Under the pieces are notes generated by a model, which saw only the letters and a program-made list of their open reading frames with translations, was not told the origin of the DNA and did not search any database. A stretch of 64,000 nucleotides of DNA from Larix kaempferi (lineage: Eukaryota > Streptophyta > Pinopsida > Pinales > Pinaceae): the NCBI GenBank assembly GCA_027924585.1, contig BSBM01001937.1, positions 186,001 to 250,000 on the forward strand, given 5' to 3'. A program made the position numbers and the translations under genes. Shown one piece after another: positions 12,440 to 24,755 of this stretch (its first letter is position 1; each line of letters starts with the position of its first letter).

Positions 12440-12910
12440 TAACTTACCCTAAAGCTACTTTTACTCTTTCGATTTTGCATGTGTACCATGTTATCTGTTT
12501 TCATTAAGTTCATTGAGCACAAATACATCTTACCCCATTTCTACCAACTTACCTCGGTAGGCCAAGCTACTTTTTCTCTTTCACTTTTGCATGCAAATGT
12601 GTGCTATGGTATATTGTCATAAAGTTTATTGATTAGAAACTCCTCTCACCCCACTTCCACCTTCTCGGATGCTAGAAAGAGACAAACCTACCTTAGTCTC
12701 TAAGCAAAGTTACACCATACACATCTCCTATTATTTCTACCCACTTACCTCGGTAAGCCAAGCTACTTTTTCTCTTTCACTGTTGCATGCAAATGTGTGC
12801 CATATCATATTGTCATAAAGTTGATTGAATAGAAATTCATCTCACCCCAATGTCTAGGAAGAGACTACCCTACCTTAGTGTCTAAGCAAAGTTACAACAT
12901 ACACTTCTGG
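12440..12910. repeat. ~196-bp tandem duplication with a partial third unit
   Basis: Two units, 12538-12733 and 12734-12910, share the sequence around ACCTCGGTA(G/A)GCCAAGCTAC and TTGCATGCAAATGTGTG. A diverged partial unit precedes them at 12440-12537. No coding potential. Confidence 0.8.
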
Positions 12911-14039
12911 TATTCGTGAGTGACAGTAACCATGTGATGGGCCCCTTTGGTGGCCAAATAATTCAATTGATGCCTTGTGTTAGTCCAAACACAAGTTCTC
13001 ATAGATAGAGTACTGGATCCTTTTTGGTACAAAGGATCATATTGTCCACTCTTGAAGAACACATTCATTCTACAAATTCCTATGTAAACCCTTTTCCATA
13101 ATAAGACAAAATTATCTTCTTTGAAACCATGGCTTAATACTAAAATTGTCCTACACATTGCTTTATGAACATCATAACCATTTATTCGTATATCAAGAGT
13201 GGTAAGGAACATGTAAAGACAACTAGTGCAACTTGTAGTGGGGGCCTAACTCACATAAAGACAAGCATGTCTACAACTTGTAGTGGGGGCCACACACAAA
13301 TAAAGACAAGCATGTCTACATCTTCGATGGTTATCTTTACCTTTACATCAAGGTTTTGAAAAGGATGGAATGCAATAATATGTGGTCTACAACTTTTTAA
13401 GTTGCTTACCCCCCACGCTAAGTCTTGTGTGGTTCACCTAATAACCTAAGAATATCACTCCAAAAGTGTACTCGTTGATTCCATGTTGTTTTCTTTTTCT
13501 TCATCCTGGTTATGAATGTGGCCAACAAGATTATCTTGTACTTACAAACTCTGTGGTTGTGTAAGATGTGTAAAGATCAAATGGAATCTCATGATTTGTA
13601 GCATAAACCAATGAATATAGAGTTAAAAGGGCCCACATAAAGCCTCAAAAGTCATGTTGCTCAGTTTCAACTATATGACCTAATTTGATATGTCTATAGT
13701 AGCTTATTTAATGTTTTATCCTACCTTCCCGGTTAGATTGATATGTCTATGTGATCCATATCAAAGCACGTAGAGAAAGTGGCTCCTCAAAGAACCAATA
13801 GGCATTTATCCCTTTCTTTCACTTTCAAAAGTGATTATAATTAAAGTTGAGAGTGAAAGTATAGTTTTGCAATTTTGCACAACACCATACCTTAGCCCCA
13901 CCTTCTAGAAATAATAAAAAAGGGTGTGCATCCAAGCATGTTATGTCCCTATACCTTTTTATCTCTAAGGGACCACTGTATAACATCAATGCCAACAATT
14001 CCAATTAGTAACAATCCAACTACTTGTCTAGCTCAGAGT
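12911..14039. other. Spacer with a 45-bp tandem repeat
   Basis: No gene is supported. Two nearly identical 45-bp units (13231-13275 and 13276-13320, core ACTTGTAGTGGGGGCC) lie here. The reading frames present are short and lack family features. Confidence 0.5.
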
Positions 14040-14430
14040 AGAACAATAGATTAGAAGTTGTCAAGTGTTTGTTAATTTGCAATTCAAGTTCGATTCTCGG
14101 GGATTATATTAGTCTATTTCATGGTGTCAATTCCATGTTAAATCAAGTTTATAGTTATGGTTGTAGGAGTGGATCCTTCAACTTAAGATATATCGTGATT
14201 TGTAGTTGTCAATCTCTCTACAACTGCAACTTGTGAAGCTCACGCAATCAATCTTTTTAAAAGTTGTTAAGTGTAATTTAAGTTCAACCATTAGAGATCA
14301 TATCAATCCACCTCATAATATCAATTCTAACAGAAGTTAAAGCAAGTTTATAATTGTGGTTGTAAGAGTTCATCACTTAAGCTAAGACATATCATGATTT
14401 GTACTAGTCAATTCCCCTACTATATAAAAA
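14040..14430. repeat. ~200-bp diverged tandem duplication
   Basis: Units at about 14040-14225 and 14262-14430 share AAGTTGT(C/T)AAGTGT, GTTTATA(G/A)TT(A/G)TGGTTGTA and ATC(G/A)TGATTTGTA blocks in the same order. No coding content seen. Confidence 0.65.
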
Positions 14431-15892
14431 AACACAATCCAACTACTTTGGTATACTTTCACCAAGAATACAATTGCCATGTTTGGTATAGCGTTGGTTA
14501 GATACAAATCCTTTACTTCGAAGGGGTTTAGTAGGAATATGAATATGAGGATTGGTAAATTTTACAAAGTTAAAAGGAATAAAGGGAGTATTACATTTTA
14601 AGAAATGTTATTTTTTATAATTTTATAATTGCATTTATGAATTAATAATTTTTGGATTTGCATTCTTGTGAATTAATAGGTTTTTATTAGTATGTTGATA
14701 TTTTTGAAATTATATTTTATTAGGGTTTATAAATAATGTAATATTTTTACTGGATATTTTATTCATTATTATTTATAAAAGTTAAAAAAAGTATATATAT
14801 ACTTTTATAAATAACTTAATGTATAAAGGGGTTTATTATTTTACAAATATGAAACATTAATTTGATGTTAACTTGATTATATTTTTAAATTATATTATTT
14901 TAGTTATTGAAATATTATTTTTATTGATGATAGTGGTGATTTTTAATGTTTATTAAAACTAAATTTGATTGATCAAAATTTAATAAAAACTTGATTTGTT
15001 TTAAAATATTATTTCTTTGCTAAAAAAACTTAAAAGAAAATATCCTTAACTCAACATAATTTTAAGGAGTACAAATTTTCAATAATAAAAACAATAAAAA
15101 TATCTAATAAACAAATAAATTATAAATAATATATAAAAACAATAATTTTCATTTAACTAATTAATCCATAATTAAATTATTAAAATATATAAATTATATT
15201 TAATTATTATAAAAATATAATTTATATCCACCTAATCTAATTCATAATTTAATTAATTATAGTAATTTAAAATAATAATAATAATTAAAAAAATGAAATT
15301 CCATCCACATACATCTTATCCAAATTCGATCCACATATAACATAGCTTGTTCTTATCCAAACTTCGACGCACATAAAGAAATAGATAAAGCAAGGATTTT
15401 TAGAAATTCAATTTCATGCTCGAGATCATGTGTGCTCTTCTATAGCCTCACCTAACCATAGATATATATTATTGTAAAAACAATTGAAAAAATAAGATTA
15501 AATTAAAAATATTTGTATATAAAAAATAAAAAGTTTATAATCTAAACATTTTATTAATATAATTTTAACATTTGTAAAATTTACAGTATATTAAAATAAT
15601 TTATTTATTTATGGTTGATAAGGGAATAGATTTCCACTTTTACAAGATACTTTTACGTTTTAAGTAGTTAATTTGTTTGTTGAATTTTAAGAAAATTAAA
15701 TCTTAATGGATGAATACTATTTTAAAATCATATTAAAAAACTAAAAAAGAGTTTTTAACCCACCATTAATATCCATTAGATATACAATATCTCATTTTAT
15801 CATAACTTGAACTATCCAAAAAATCATACAATATGGAGAAGCACTTAGCTTTTAATGCATGAAATTTAGATATTAATTAATCATAATCATTA
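14431..15892. other. Very AT-rich spacer
   Basis: Extremely AT-rich sequence, mostly A/T homopolymers and TAAT/ATTA motifs. No gene, structural RNA or repeat of defined length is visible. Confidence 0.5.
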
Positions 15893-16316
15893 ATCTAGCA
15901 CAACTACTTAACTTGTGGCTATTGAACATCTATAAGTTAAGTGCCACGAATAAGTATCTTTTACTTTTAGTTAAACGGTTTGTTTGGCACAAACTGTCGT
16001 TATCCATACATCATACATGGGCTAAGAGTTATCTATGCATGGACGACCAATTTTTTTTTAGAAAAAAAAAAAGCATACTATTGTTATTCATAAGAGAATC
16101 AAATAGTACATCGATAGGCTTATGTCTTTTATATAAGACTATTTCAACATTTGCAAGAGTTCATATGCTTCGTATCATGAATCCAAAGTTTCAAAATCAA
16201 ATATATCTACCAAAAACTATTATGTCCTTCTCTATCATGATTATACAAAACATTTCTAGAGAATTAATCATAGAACCATAAAGTGCCCGAGTCACATATG
16301 CGATGCATCAACTACC

Positions 16317-16356
<40 letters not shown>

Positions 16357-16810
16357 ATTGTTTATTTTGAATTTGGAACTACTATCATATAATCAATTTG
16401 GACACATGTGTCCCATAATCGTGCAATCTAGGAAAATAATATGTACGAGTTCACCACAAATTCTAAGATATAAACACCTATGGGTGTAACTAGCATAGCC
16501 ATTTAACTTGTGGCCAGTGAACACCAATAGGTCACAAGTTAAGTGCCATGAACACCTTATCTATTACTTGTTCTCCATGCTTAGTTGTAATTTCCCGTTG
16601 TCTATGCCTCAAGTTGTCTATCACCACCTTTATCCATACATGAGCTACGAGTTATCCATGCATCAACCACCATTGATTTTTTATAATTGTTTATTTTGAA
16701 TTTTGAAATACTACCATAAAAGCAATCTAGACAATATACTTGTAACATTCTTCTTCAATCTAAAAAATCATAAATAATAATCCATCCCAAATTCTAAAAT
16801 ATATACACCT
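15893..16810. repeat. Diverged tandem duplication with insert
   Basis: The block at 15893-16045 (ACTTAACTTGTGGC, AAGTTAAGTGCCA, ATCCATACAT, GTTATC(T/C)ATGCAT) recurs at 16496-16680. The downstream block TAATTGTTTATTTTGAATTT also occurs twice, near 16354 and 16684. The first copy carries about 220 bp of extra AT-rich sequence (16050-16290). An (AT)n run lies at 16320-16353. Confidence 0.65.
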
Positions 16811-17280
16811 ATCAATATAATTAAATTAATATATATTATAATAATGATAATCATCCTATTTTAAAAATTTAAAAATATATATATATATAAACTTAAAAAC
16901 AAAAAAAAACAAACCCACACAAAATTTTTTAGTTAAGTCAAATTATGCTAAGTCCAACGTTTACTACTTGATAATGCATAGAATGTCCTCTAAAAAATGG
17001 GCTCTAAAGTTAAACATAATAATTTTTTTCATTGTATTTAAAGAATTTAAAAGTAAGATAAAACAACTTGATATCATTTATTTTTTAATAATAATAACAA
17101 ATACTTTTCCACTAACTATGGCTATTGAAAAAAATGGAAAAACAAATTAATTAATCAACATGAAAAAATACTTTACATGTAGTGATAACTATAGGTGTTT
17201 AAAAAATTAAAGATATAAATTAATTAAATAAATAATAAATTAGAATATAGTTCAATTATGGTATCCATACATTGTCCCGA
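16811..17280. other. AT-rich spacer upstream of the AP2/ERF gene
   Basis: AT-rich sequence with no gene seen. Base composition changes sharply at about 17278, where the GC-richer promoter begins. Confidence 0.5.
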
Positions 17281-17500
17281 CGAATATGCCACGCCCGACG
17301 TGGCCATCACCCTTCTTCAATCTTCACGTGACGAGTGTTGGAAATGCAACAGCTACCTGCCAATCTTCACGTGCCACGTGGTTCGAGGAGAACCGGCAAC
17401 TGCCCGTTAGACACAAGGCACGTGTAAGTAAGAAGCCGCCACTACGCGTGCTAGATCGTCAACAGCGGCGCGGTCCACACTGCGTCAGATGACGCACTTG
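17281..17500 (+). promoter_or_regulatory. GC-rich distal promoter with G-box/ABRE cluster
   Basis: Within about 130 bp lie an ABRE-type ACGTGGC (17298-17304) and four palindromic CACGTG G-boxes (17325-17330, 17368-17373, 17375-17380, 17419-17424), two of them one base apart. The block is markedly richer in GC and CpG than its surroundings. G-boxes are bound by plant bZIP and bHLH factors in ABA, light and stress responses, and RAP2.4-type genes are known to respond to such signals. The spacing, about 300 bp upstream of the TATA box, fits a promoter of the downstream AP2/ERF gene. Which factors bind is inference. Confidence 0.6.
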
Positions 17501-17685
17501 TCGGGAAAAGTTTAACGGCACCTTAGAAAAATATTCCGGCAGGAAACACGTCACTCGAATCTACCTGCTTCTGCTGTCTGGACGGGAATTTTCAGTCGAG
17601 AAGTAATTAGGCATAAATAATTTATTATGAATGTGTTAACTATGCATGAGTGATAATCACTGCTTTCGTCGTGTCTGTGGAATTG

Positions 17686-17694
17686 TATATAAAT
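17686..17694 (+). promoter_or_regulatory. TATA box of the AP2/ERF gene
   Basis: TATATAAAT, close to the plant consensus, in a GC-balanced context. It predicts transcription starting near 17715-17725 and so a leader of about 550 nt before the chosen start codon, if unspliced. Confidence 0.7.
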
Positions 17695-17754
17695 CAGGCT
17701 GGGGGCAAAGGGAGGAGTCGTAGAGAGAGTGAGGCAATTGGTGTAAGCATTTTG

Positions 17755-17817
17755 ATGTTTGGCGAAGCAACCCCCTTTTTCTCAGTTGTTCCCGCTTCTT
17801 TGGATCCCCTTCTCTAA
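17755..17817 (+). other. Upstream ORF in the leader (20 codons)
   Basis: ATG at 17755 followed by 19 sense codons and TAA, shortly after the predicted cap site. A second minimal upstream ORF (ATG plus three codons and stop) lies at 18026-18040. Both would tend to reduce translation of the main frame. They may be removed if the leader contains an intron, since GTAAGC-like donors and TTTACAG or TTTTCAG acceptors are present between 17740 and 18080. Confidence 0.4.
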
Positions 17818-18272
17818 TTCATTCGATTTTCTCGACGGCACCGTATTTTTAATTTGGGAGCCTTGGAGCTCTGTTTTCTTTTTCTTTTTCCAACAATCCA
17901 GAAGCTAGGAGTATTTTAGATCCAGATTGATTTGTTGCTTTACATTTTTTGTTTTCTTTCTAAATAGGCACTCTGCAAATTTGTGTTGGTTTTTTTTATT
18001 TGTAGTTAGATCATTTTAGAACTAGATGCTGCATAGATAATTTACAGGCTGCATCAATTAGGTTATTAGAGGCGTTTTCAGGGCCTCTGTTAGGGAAGAG
18101 GGGTATTTTTTTAAAACCTCATCCCAGTTTTTTTCCCTTTTTATTCTGTTGTCCATTCTTTTGGCAAGATTTTTATCCTTGCCTTGAATTGGGCCTATTT
18201 TTGGGTTTCATAGGGTTGCGTTGTTGTTTGATCTTGAATTTTTACATGGATCGACAACGCCTCTGTACTAAC

Positions 18273-19472
18273 ATGGCAGCAACGGTGGATTTAATCACTG
18301 ATCCTCTTAGTAACGAGGGCCCCGATAAACAAGAGTTTATATTTCCAACTTCTCTTCGTCACCAGAATTTGGGGTTTCCCAATGCAAGTATGCAGGAGAT
18401 GCTCGAGGAATCTGCATCCAGCTCGTCTTCTCCTTCTAATGGAGATGCGAGGTTGGAGGGTTTGGATGCCTTGCATAGCTTAAGAATGTCACAGGCCTCT
18501 GCGGCCTCTCGAAATTCTGAAGTCTTGTGTTCTTCATCATCGTTTTTCCCCAACTCACCATCTAATGGCTTCGGCCACTCTGATGGGCTGGCATGGCGCC
18601 CGAGTTTTCAAGGGCAGAACCAGTGCAACGGAGAATCCATTGGATCAGCCATGGTTTTTTATGACTTGTTACATGTACAGCAGATTCAGCAACTACAGCA
18701 GCAGCTTCAATGGCAACAACAGCAATCAGCAGCGGCGTCAATCCACCATATGGGTCGTAACCCTCTGGGTCCCCGAGCTCAACCTATGAAACTGCACGGC
18801 AGTGGCCTGTCGAAGCCGGCCAAGCTTTACAGAGGCGTGAGGCAGCGCCACTGGGGTAAATGGGTTGCAGAGATCAGGTTACCCAGAAACAGAACCAGGC
18901 TCTGGCTGGGGACCTTTGATACAGCAGAGGAAGCGGCCATGGCTTATGACAAGGCTGCTTACAGGCTGAGGGGTGAGTATGCCAGGCTCAATTTTCCTCA
19001 CCTCAAACGCCATCTGGAAATGAATTCCTTCGCCCCCTGGACTGGGAATTCTGTGCTGCCATCAGCTGTTGATGCCAAGCTGCAAGCAATTTGCCAGAGC
19101 TTGAAACAACAACCCATGGAAAGCATGTCCAAGACTGAAGAATCAGAAGAAATTTCATGTTCATATGAGAATTCAGGTTCCCTGGGGTTGGTGGGGGATG
19201 AAGATGCGAAGAAGAATGATGTTGTGTCTGTCAAGTCTGAGACTTCGGAGTCTGATAGTAGTGATGATTCCACCATTACTGCATTGAATTCAGCTGGTGA
19301 ATCGGAATCTCCTTCGGCCACCAAGTCGGAGACACAGGCAGAGACAGAAACGGATACTTTGTGTAGCATGCCATCATTCTCGGCCTCCTCGATATGGGCA
19401 GATCTTGACGATTATTGGCTCAGTATTCCTTCTCTGGACATGGACATTAACTGGGATATGCTCCCCCAATAA
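18273..19472 (+). CDS. AP2/ERF transcription factor, RAP2.4-like (DREB subgroup A-6)
   Basis: Nuclear DNA-binding regulator of about 399 residues. One AP2 domain lies at roughly residues 186-243 ([35 protein letters not shown], ending ARLNFPHL). It is nearly identical to the RAP2.4/RAP2.13 group: Val at domain position 14 as in DREB factors, and Leu rather than Glu at position 19. The N-terminal half is Ser-rich, with a Gln-rich stretch ([10 protein letters not shown]) just before the domain. The C-terminus is acidic and ends in a conserved-looking aromatic/acidic motif ([17 protein letters not shown], then a WDML ending), probably activating. The coding region has no intron. I chose ATG 18273 (AACATGGC context, MAA start like relatives). 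An in-frame ATG at 18246 would add nine residues; the frame stays open to 18189, but no ATG occurs before 18246. Family members act in stress, light, ethylene and wound responses; the role here is inferred. Confidence 0.95.
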   Translation: MAATVDLITDPLSNEGPDKQEFIFPTSLRHQNLGFPNASMQEMLEESASSSSSPSNGDARLEGLDALHSLRMSQASAASRNSEVLCSSSSFFPNSPSNGFGHSDGLAWRPSFQGQNQCNGESIGSAMVFYDLLHVQQIQQLQQQLQWQQQQSAAASIHHMGRNPLGPRAQPMKLHGSGLSKPAKLYRGVRQRHWGKWVAEIRLPRNRTRLWLGTFDTAEEAAMAYDKAAYRLRGEYARLNFPHLKRHLEMNSFAPWTGNSVLPSAVDAKLQAICQSLKQQPMESMSKTEESEEISCSYENSGSLGLVGDEDAKKNDVVSVKSETSESDSSDDSTITALNSAGESESPSATKSETQAETETDTLCSMPSFSASSIWADLDDYWLSIPSLDMDINWDMLPQ

Positions 19473-19565
19473 TTGTTGTTGGTTGTAATAGTGTAAAGTT
19501 AGCATTCAGTTATTGCAATTTTTAGTAAGACGAACTGTACTTACACATGTTGGCAGATTGATAAA

Positions 19566-19575
19566 AATAAATAAA
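19566..19575 (+). terminator. Poly(A) signals of the AP2/ERF gene
   Basis: Two overlapping AATAAA hexamers about 95-100 nt after the stop codon, followed by T-rich sequence. This fits the 3' end of the AP2/ERF transcript. Confidence 0.6.
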
Positions 19576-19599
19576 ATCCTGATGTGTAATTTTTCATTT

Positions 19600-20200
19600 C
19601 TTTGTCAATATGAATTTAATCTTGGTGAGTTACTTAAAAAGAATAATTTTCTTTTAAATTTATATATGGCAATTTTGTATCATTAGCCATTTTTTTTCCT
19701 CCAAATTTCACAGAACACATAAATTATCAAACTTAAAACTAAATCACATACCCACCAAACTTAAATACACTTCCTCTCTTTTCTTACAGAGCACCCAACT
19801 CTATATTACGTTACCCTAGGAAAATTAATTTCATGCAGAATAGCACTTGCGATGTTCTCTTTTCAAACAGTGAGTAATGGTGATTGAGGACTCAGGCGAG
19901 CAAACTTATTTTTCTCTGTTCTCTTTGTATCTACCTCTACTTCCAAGTCCAACATCAATTAACATGTTTTTTCATATAGAGATTTCATTTATACACTCAT
20001 TTCATTGTATACCTGTCTTTGTCATTGTAGTTCTGTTCCAGTGTATATCTGTCTTTGTGTTCGTCATTGCAGTTCTGTTCCAGTGTGGTTTCTGGTTAAT
20101 CTTTGTATAGGATCACAGGTTGTCATTCCCTTTTCTTAGTATGAAGGTTTATGGAGTGATTAATCATTGTATTAAAGCTTATAGAATTTTACTATGTTGG
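19600..20200. other. Spacer downstream of the AP2/ERF gene
   Basis: No supported gene. A short internal repeat around TCTGTCTTTGT and GTTCTGTTCCAGTGT (20015-20085) is the only structure seen. Confidence 0.4.
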
Positions 20201-20204
20201 AATT

Positions 20205-20563
20205 TAAGCATTCCTAAATTCCAACCCAATGAAATTCCAACAACTTTAATAAATTTCCTAACTCCAACCCAATAAAATTCCCAGCAGTTTTAATAAAATT
20301 CCCTTTCTTACCGATCATTGCCCCCTGAGCACTTTCCCTTTGAGGCAATCTCCTCTTTCAGTACTCAACGACCTACATCTACCCCTCATTGACTACCCTC
20401 CTGCTAATCATTATCCTTTGTTTTGCTGGCTTGGTGCCCACCTTCAGTTTCCCTGAGGCAATTTCTTCTTTCAATACTCAACGACCTGGATCTACCCCTC
20501 ACTGACTACCCTCCTGCTCATCATTATCCTGTGCTTTGCTGGGTTGGTGCCCACCTTGATTTC
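20205..20563. repeat. Tandem repeats of ~60 and ~120 bp
   Basis: 20205-20305 holds two units around ATTCCAACCCAAT(G/A)AAATTCC. Then 20333-20448 and 20452-20563 are two units of about 115-120 bp sharing CAACGACCT, ATCTACCCCTCA and TTGGTGCCCACCTT. No reading frame runs through them. Confidence 0.75.
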
Positions 20564-21200
20564 TTCCCTTTTTGAGATTAGTTGGTTGCTACAGAGACCA
20601 TGGACGAAAGTATCGGACAAATACCCTCCGTCGATGCCTCTAGACAGTCTATAGGCACTCTTTTTAAATGCTGTGCGCTGAGATTTTCAGCATATCTATC
20701 TTCCTATCTTATGTGGCACGGTCTTGGAATAATATCTATGCCTCCACTCTTCTTACATTGCCATCTTGAATAGGAGAATTGGATATTATAAAGCCCTGTG
20801 GTTGGGCTTTCCTCCAAAGCATTTTACTCTCCTCATTCATTGTTATCTGGGGCTAAGAGGGGTTTCGGCTTCCATAGATACTCACCTGTTGGCTTTCTGG
20901 TAGTCTTCTCATGCACTGCTATTTTTGTATATAAGGAACTTTGTTGTATGGTAAGCTTTATGTATTGAGCAGCGTAACATTAAATGAATGCAAAAGTATT
21001 GAATCTGAAATTCTTCAAATTGTTTTATGAATTCTGTGAAGCCTTTCTATGTGGCCAACTCCTTTAATCAGTGTGTAGCAAGCAACTTCATTCTTATACC
21101 TATGTATAATCCTGCTTGCCGTATTCATAGCAGCAATCAGCATTCTCACATCTTTTTTTAGTGTATTCAGTAGAAGATTCTCAGGTTGTATCTTTACCTT
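20564..21200. other. Unassigned, possibly mobile-element derived
   Basis: Less AT-rich than its surroundings. It includes a 63-codon frame at 20582-20773 with no recognisable features and a TTTTTGTATATAAGG motif near 20923. It could be part of an LTR or LINE, but no terminal structure supports this. Confidence 0.25.
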
Positions 21201-21204
21201 TTTA

Positions 21205-21395
21205 ACTTTTAAGATGACAAACCATTTAATGAAGTAAGTTAATCTTGTAGCAAATGGTTCTTAGTTTAAAATGACAAACCATTTAATGGAGTAAGTTAAT
21301 CTTGTAGCAAATGGTTTTTAGTTTCATCTTTTTACTCTAAATATGACAAGTTATTTAATAGAATAAGTTAATTTTATAGCAAATGGTTATTAGTT
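21205..21395. repeat. Three-unit ~60-70 bp tandem repeat
   Basis: Units share ATGACAA(A/G)(C/T)(C/T)ATTTAAT, AGTTAAT(C/T)TT(G/A)TAGCAAATGGTT and TTAGTTT. The first two units are nearly identical and the third is diverged. Confidence 0.75.
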
Positions 21396-24300
21396 TTTTT
21401 GGTCAGTAAAGGACTTTTAGTTTCTGGTCAGGTTTCTTCTATAATTCCAGCAGGATTTTTGGCCAATGTTGGAATTACTAGTTTTAATCAGTAAAATTAC
21501 AATATGGAGTTGTTCCAATGAAAATGGATTCTAGGAATTCATCTGCAGTGTCAGAATTTGTAAAATTACCTAATTTTGTAATCAAAATCATAATCTTTCA
21601 TTGCTGAATTCTGTCATATAACCTGGAGGAGAGGGGAGTTTACTCCAAAGAGTAGATGACTCTTTCATTTAACTCACTATATAGTAGCTGTTCACGTTCA
21701 AGTTTTGAATATATGGAACCATGGCAAATCTCCATTACGCATTATCTCACCAAAATGTATATTGGTCTTTCGTTTCTCAAATTTCAACAGCTATAGTTAG
21801 AAAGCCTGAAAGGACAGAACAGTCTATTGTCAAAGATTCTCACAAACCCGGGACTTCTGGTCTAGCTCAGTTTGCATATCCCCATGTCCTTGGGTGAGGA
21901 GAAGCGAGCTTGTTCCTCGGCACTCCAATGACTATTCCAGGAAAACATTCTGTATATCATCTTGCAGTGGTTATTGTCTGTGTTAAAGGATGAACAAGAG
22001 CCACGAGGTGGCAATGTCCCCGCAGTTGCTAATAGCAATAACAACTATTGCTATAAGAGAAAAGCTATAGAAATATGATACTCTTGCCACAAAATTATAG
22101 CAAGGAAAAATTTCTTTTGAGATAAAACGAATTAGCCATTGAGCCTCAAGTTTTCAATACTCCTATGAAAATTCCAAATGTGGTATCTCTGAAACTGAGA
22201 TGGGTAGCAGAGGGAATAAGTGACATTGTTTCCACCCATACTAATGATTGCCACGATCTAAGGTTTTTGCCTTTGGTTCTGCGATAACACCTACTCAAGC
22301 TCTTAGATCTTTTTATCCAAATCGGCTGGATATTTGGCCATGTGGAAGTGTGTTTTCTCTAAATTTTCCACTGCCTGTTCACAACCTTATTGACTAGCTC
22401 CTCGTTGTCACCGGTTGCTAACAATAAACATAAGTACAATTATTCAGAAACAAATGTGCATGTGTCTCTTTGTCAAGGCTATATCAGCACAATACTGAAA
22501 ACATATAGTAATACAACATTTGCATTGGTTATGGCTATCCACGAATACTAATAAACAAACTAATATACTCAATAGATAATACCATTTGGGTTTAGAGGTC
22601 ATTTTTAGAGACAAGATGATTAGAATATGACCTTTAAAAAAATGTAATTAATAGAAATTAAAAATTATTATAATTTGTATATAAATCAAAGTAAAATAAT
22701 ATATTAAAATAAAGTTGTCAAACGTAGACACAACTAAAACAATTTTTATTTTTAAAGATTAAAAAAACAATACATCCTTTTTGGTATGAATGAGGCTCTT
22801 ATGAAAAAAAATGTATATTTTGTCATTAATATATATATTTTGCCTCCATCCATTTTTTTCGATTTATGCACCAAGTAATGAACATTTAAAGGCATGAATT
22901 GAATTACAATGATTGTCAATAAATTTGTGATACACTTTGCATTTGTACTAAAAGAAGGATATTTGCATACCATTGCATCTGTTGAACACTAGGTTATTGA
23001 GGGATATTAAATATCCTTTCGATTGTTGGGTTTAAAGAGGAAGATCATTACTAAACCATGGGAATATCGTTTGCATACTTGTGTCAACATGTTAACAAAA
23101 TGTTATGGACACCATTACATGAAATAGTATAGCGTACCCTACTTGCCATGACATTCTCATAAAGAAAGATGCCATGAATTAGCACAAATGGATGCCACTA
23201 AGATTTTTTATTTACCAGATCATAGAGATTCTGGTTGGTTTCAGTAGTTTGTTCCAAAAAAGATGAGCAACTACGAGAGTGTATTTAAAGAATGTTGCAT
23301 GTTCATATTGATACAGGTTTAATGTCACCATTGATATTATTAAAAAATATTGCTCACGTCACTTCAAATTGACAGAGAGAGAGACCGATTTTAATGCAAT
23401 AGATTATGTTCTTCAGCAAAATGACTGCCAACTTGCAGGAACCCTATGCATAATAAATTATCATGAGTTCTACAGGTCAACTAGGGAACTATAATAATAA
23501 TAAGTAAGTTACCTTAGGCAAAAATAATAAACAAGTTACCGCATTACTTCAACCTATGTTCAGTAAGAAACTGCTTCATTTTCCAGCTAAATGATAGAAG
23601 ATCGCTGTCAAAATTGAAAATGTAATTAGTGTTCGATTAACTAAACATATACTCGAACTATCGGTGAACTATAGCTTTGGAACGTCACCGACGGTGTAGC
23701 TGAGAGAGTTTTAACTCAAGTTGAGTTAAAACTATATTAATCATTGCAGTGGCCGAGATATAGTTGACAGATCAAGGTATGGCGGGGCCACATATCAATG
23801 CTAGCTACATTCATGAGAAAATCCACAATATCAAATGTTGAGTATGCGTCTGCAACGAAAGGGGAAAACATTGAAATTGAGCATCTGAAACAAATGTTGG
23901 CAGTCAACAGAAGGCTTATCCATTCATTTACTCAGGACATCTGCATTTATTCGAGTGGTTTCAGGACCACACTATCTATTGTGTTCAATTGATTAGAAAT
24001 AGTAACAAGGGTTCTTATGCGTTAGTTGACGCAGTCCCTGTTGTGACACTAAGCAAAGTAATAAAAGAACATAGCAATGTAGTTAGCAGTGGTGGAGTTT
24101 ATTGCTCCTTTGAAATAGCAGAAATATAATTAATGAATTGATATGCTAGAAGCGGAGACAAGTGACTGGCTTGCTACTAGAATGGAATACAGGACTTACA
24201 ATTTGATCCACTATTCAGTATTGACAGAAATGGAGTTTATGAATTTTGTTATTATGCTTTTTATTTGTGAAGTTGAAGATATGCCACTGCTACAGTGTGC

Positions 24301-24420
24301 CATTTGTTAAGCCAACTGATTTTTTTATCGCAATTCCAAGCATTAGTCACGCCACTCACATTTGAGCTCGATCGCGTGCCTACTGCTAATAAGTTGTACT
24401 AGAAGTACATTGTCTATCTT
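21396..24420. other. Intergenic spacer
   Basis: No supportable gene on either strand. There is a near-perfect 27-bp palindrome at 23707-23733 (AGTTTTAACTCAA, one central base, inverse arm). Otherwise it is unstructured AT-rich sequence with isolated short frames. Confidence 0.45.
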
Positions 24421-24755
24421 TCAATGCTGGCGGGCAAGGGTGTCCCGTCATAGTATTAACTCTGCTACCGGCTTCCCTAACTGGAATATCTAGGTGGTGA
24501 CTAATGTGGCTTGCAACCTGTGATGAAAAATGGTGAGTGTTTTCGCAATGCTGAGCTATGCTATCAAATAAGTTGGAAATTCTGCTAGCTGGACTTCGTC
24601 GTAGAAAAGAATAATGAATGTGATATTAATGTATTCAGCACCTCGTAAGCAGTTGTGCTATAATGTCAAAATCTTCGTTGTTGATGTTATATCCCCTTGG
24701 GTTTTGGTGCTTTAAAAACTCTAATCCTGCACTACGTATTCATGGAGGGATGGGC
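24421..24755. repeat. Dispersed repeat, inverted partner at 48336-48668
   Basis: About 335 bp match the reverse complement of 48336-48668 almost throughout, for example around GTCATAGTATTAACTCTGCT and CTTCGT(T/C)GTTGATGTTATAT. Both ends of the match are fairly sharp. The family is unknown; there are no clear terminal repeats. Confidence 0.75.

Noticed and set aside
13231-13320. 45-bp repeats as a CRISPR-like or satellite array
   Set aside because: Only two units; a simple local duplication.
18189-18245. Extending the AP2/ERF protein upstream to 18189
   Set aside because: The frame is open there, but the codon at 18189 is TTG and no ATG occurs before 18246; the segment looks like leader sequence.
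18998-19369. Minus-strand 123-codon frame within the AP2/ERF gene
   Set aside because: Antisense to a well-supported coding region; composition mirrors the Ser-rich codons of the real gene.
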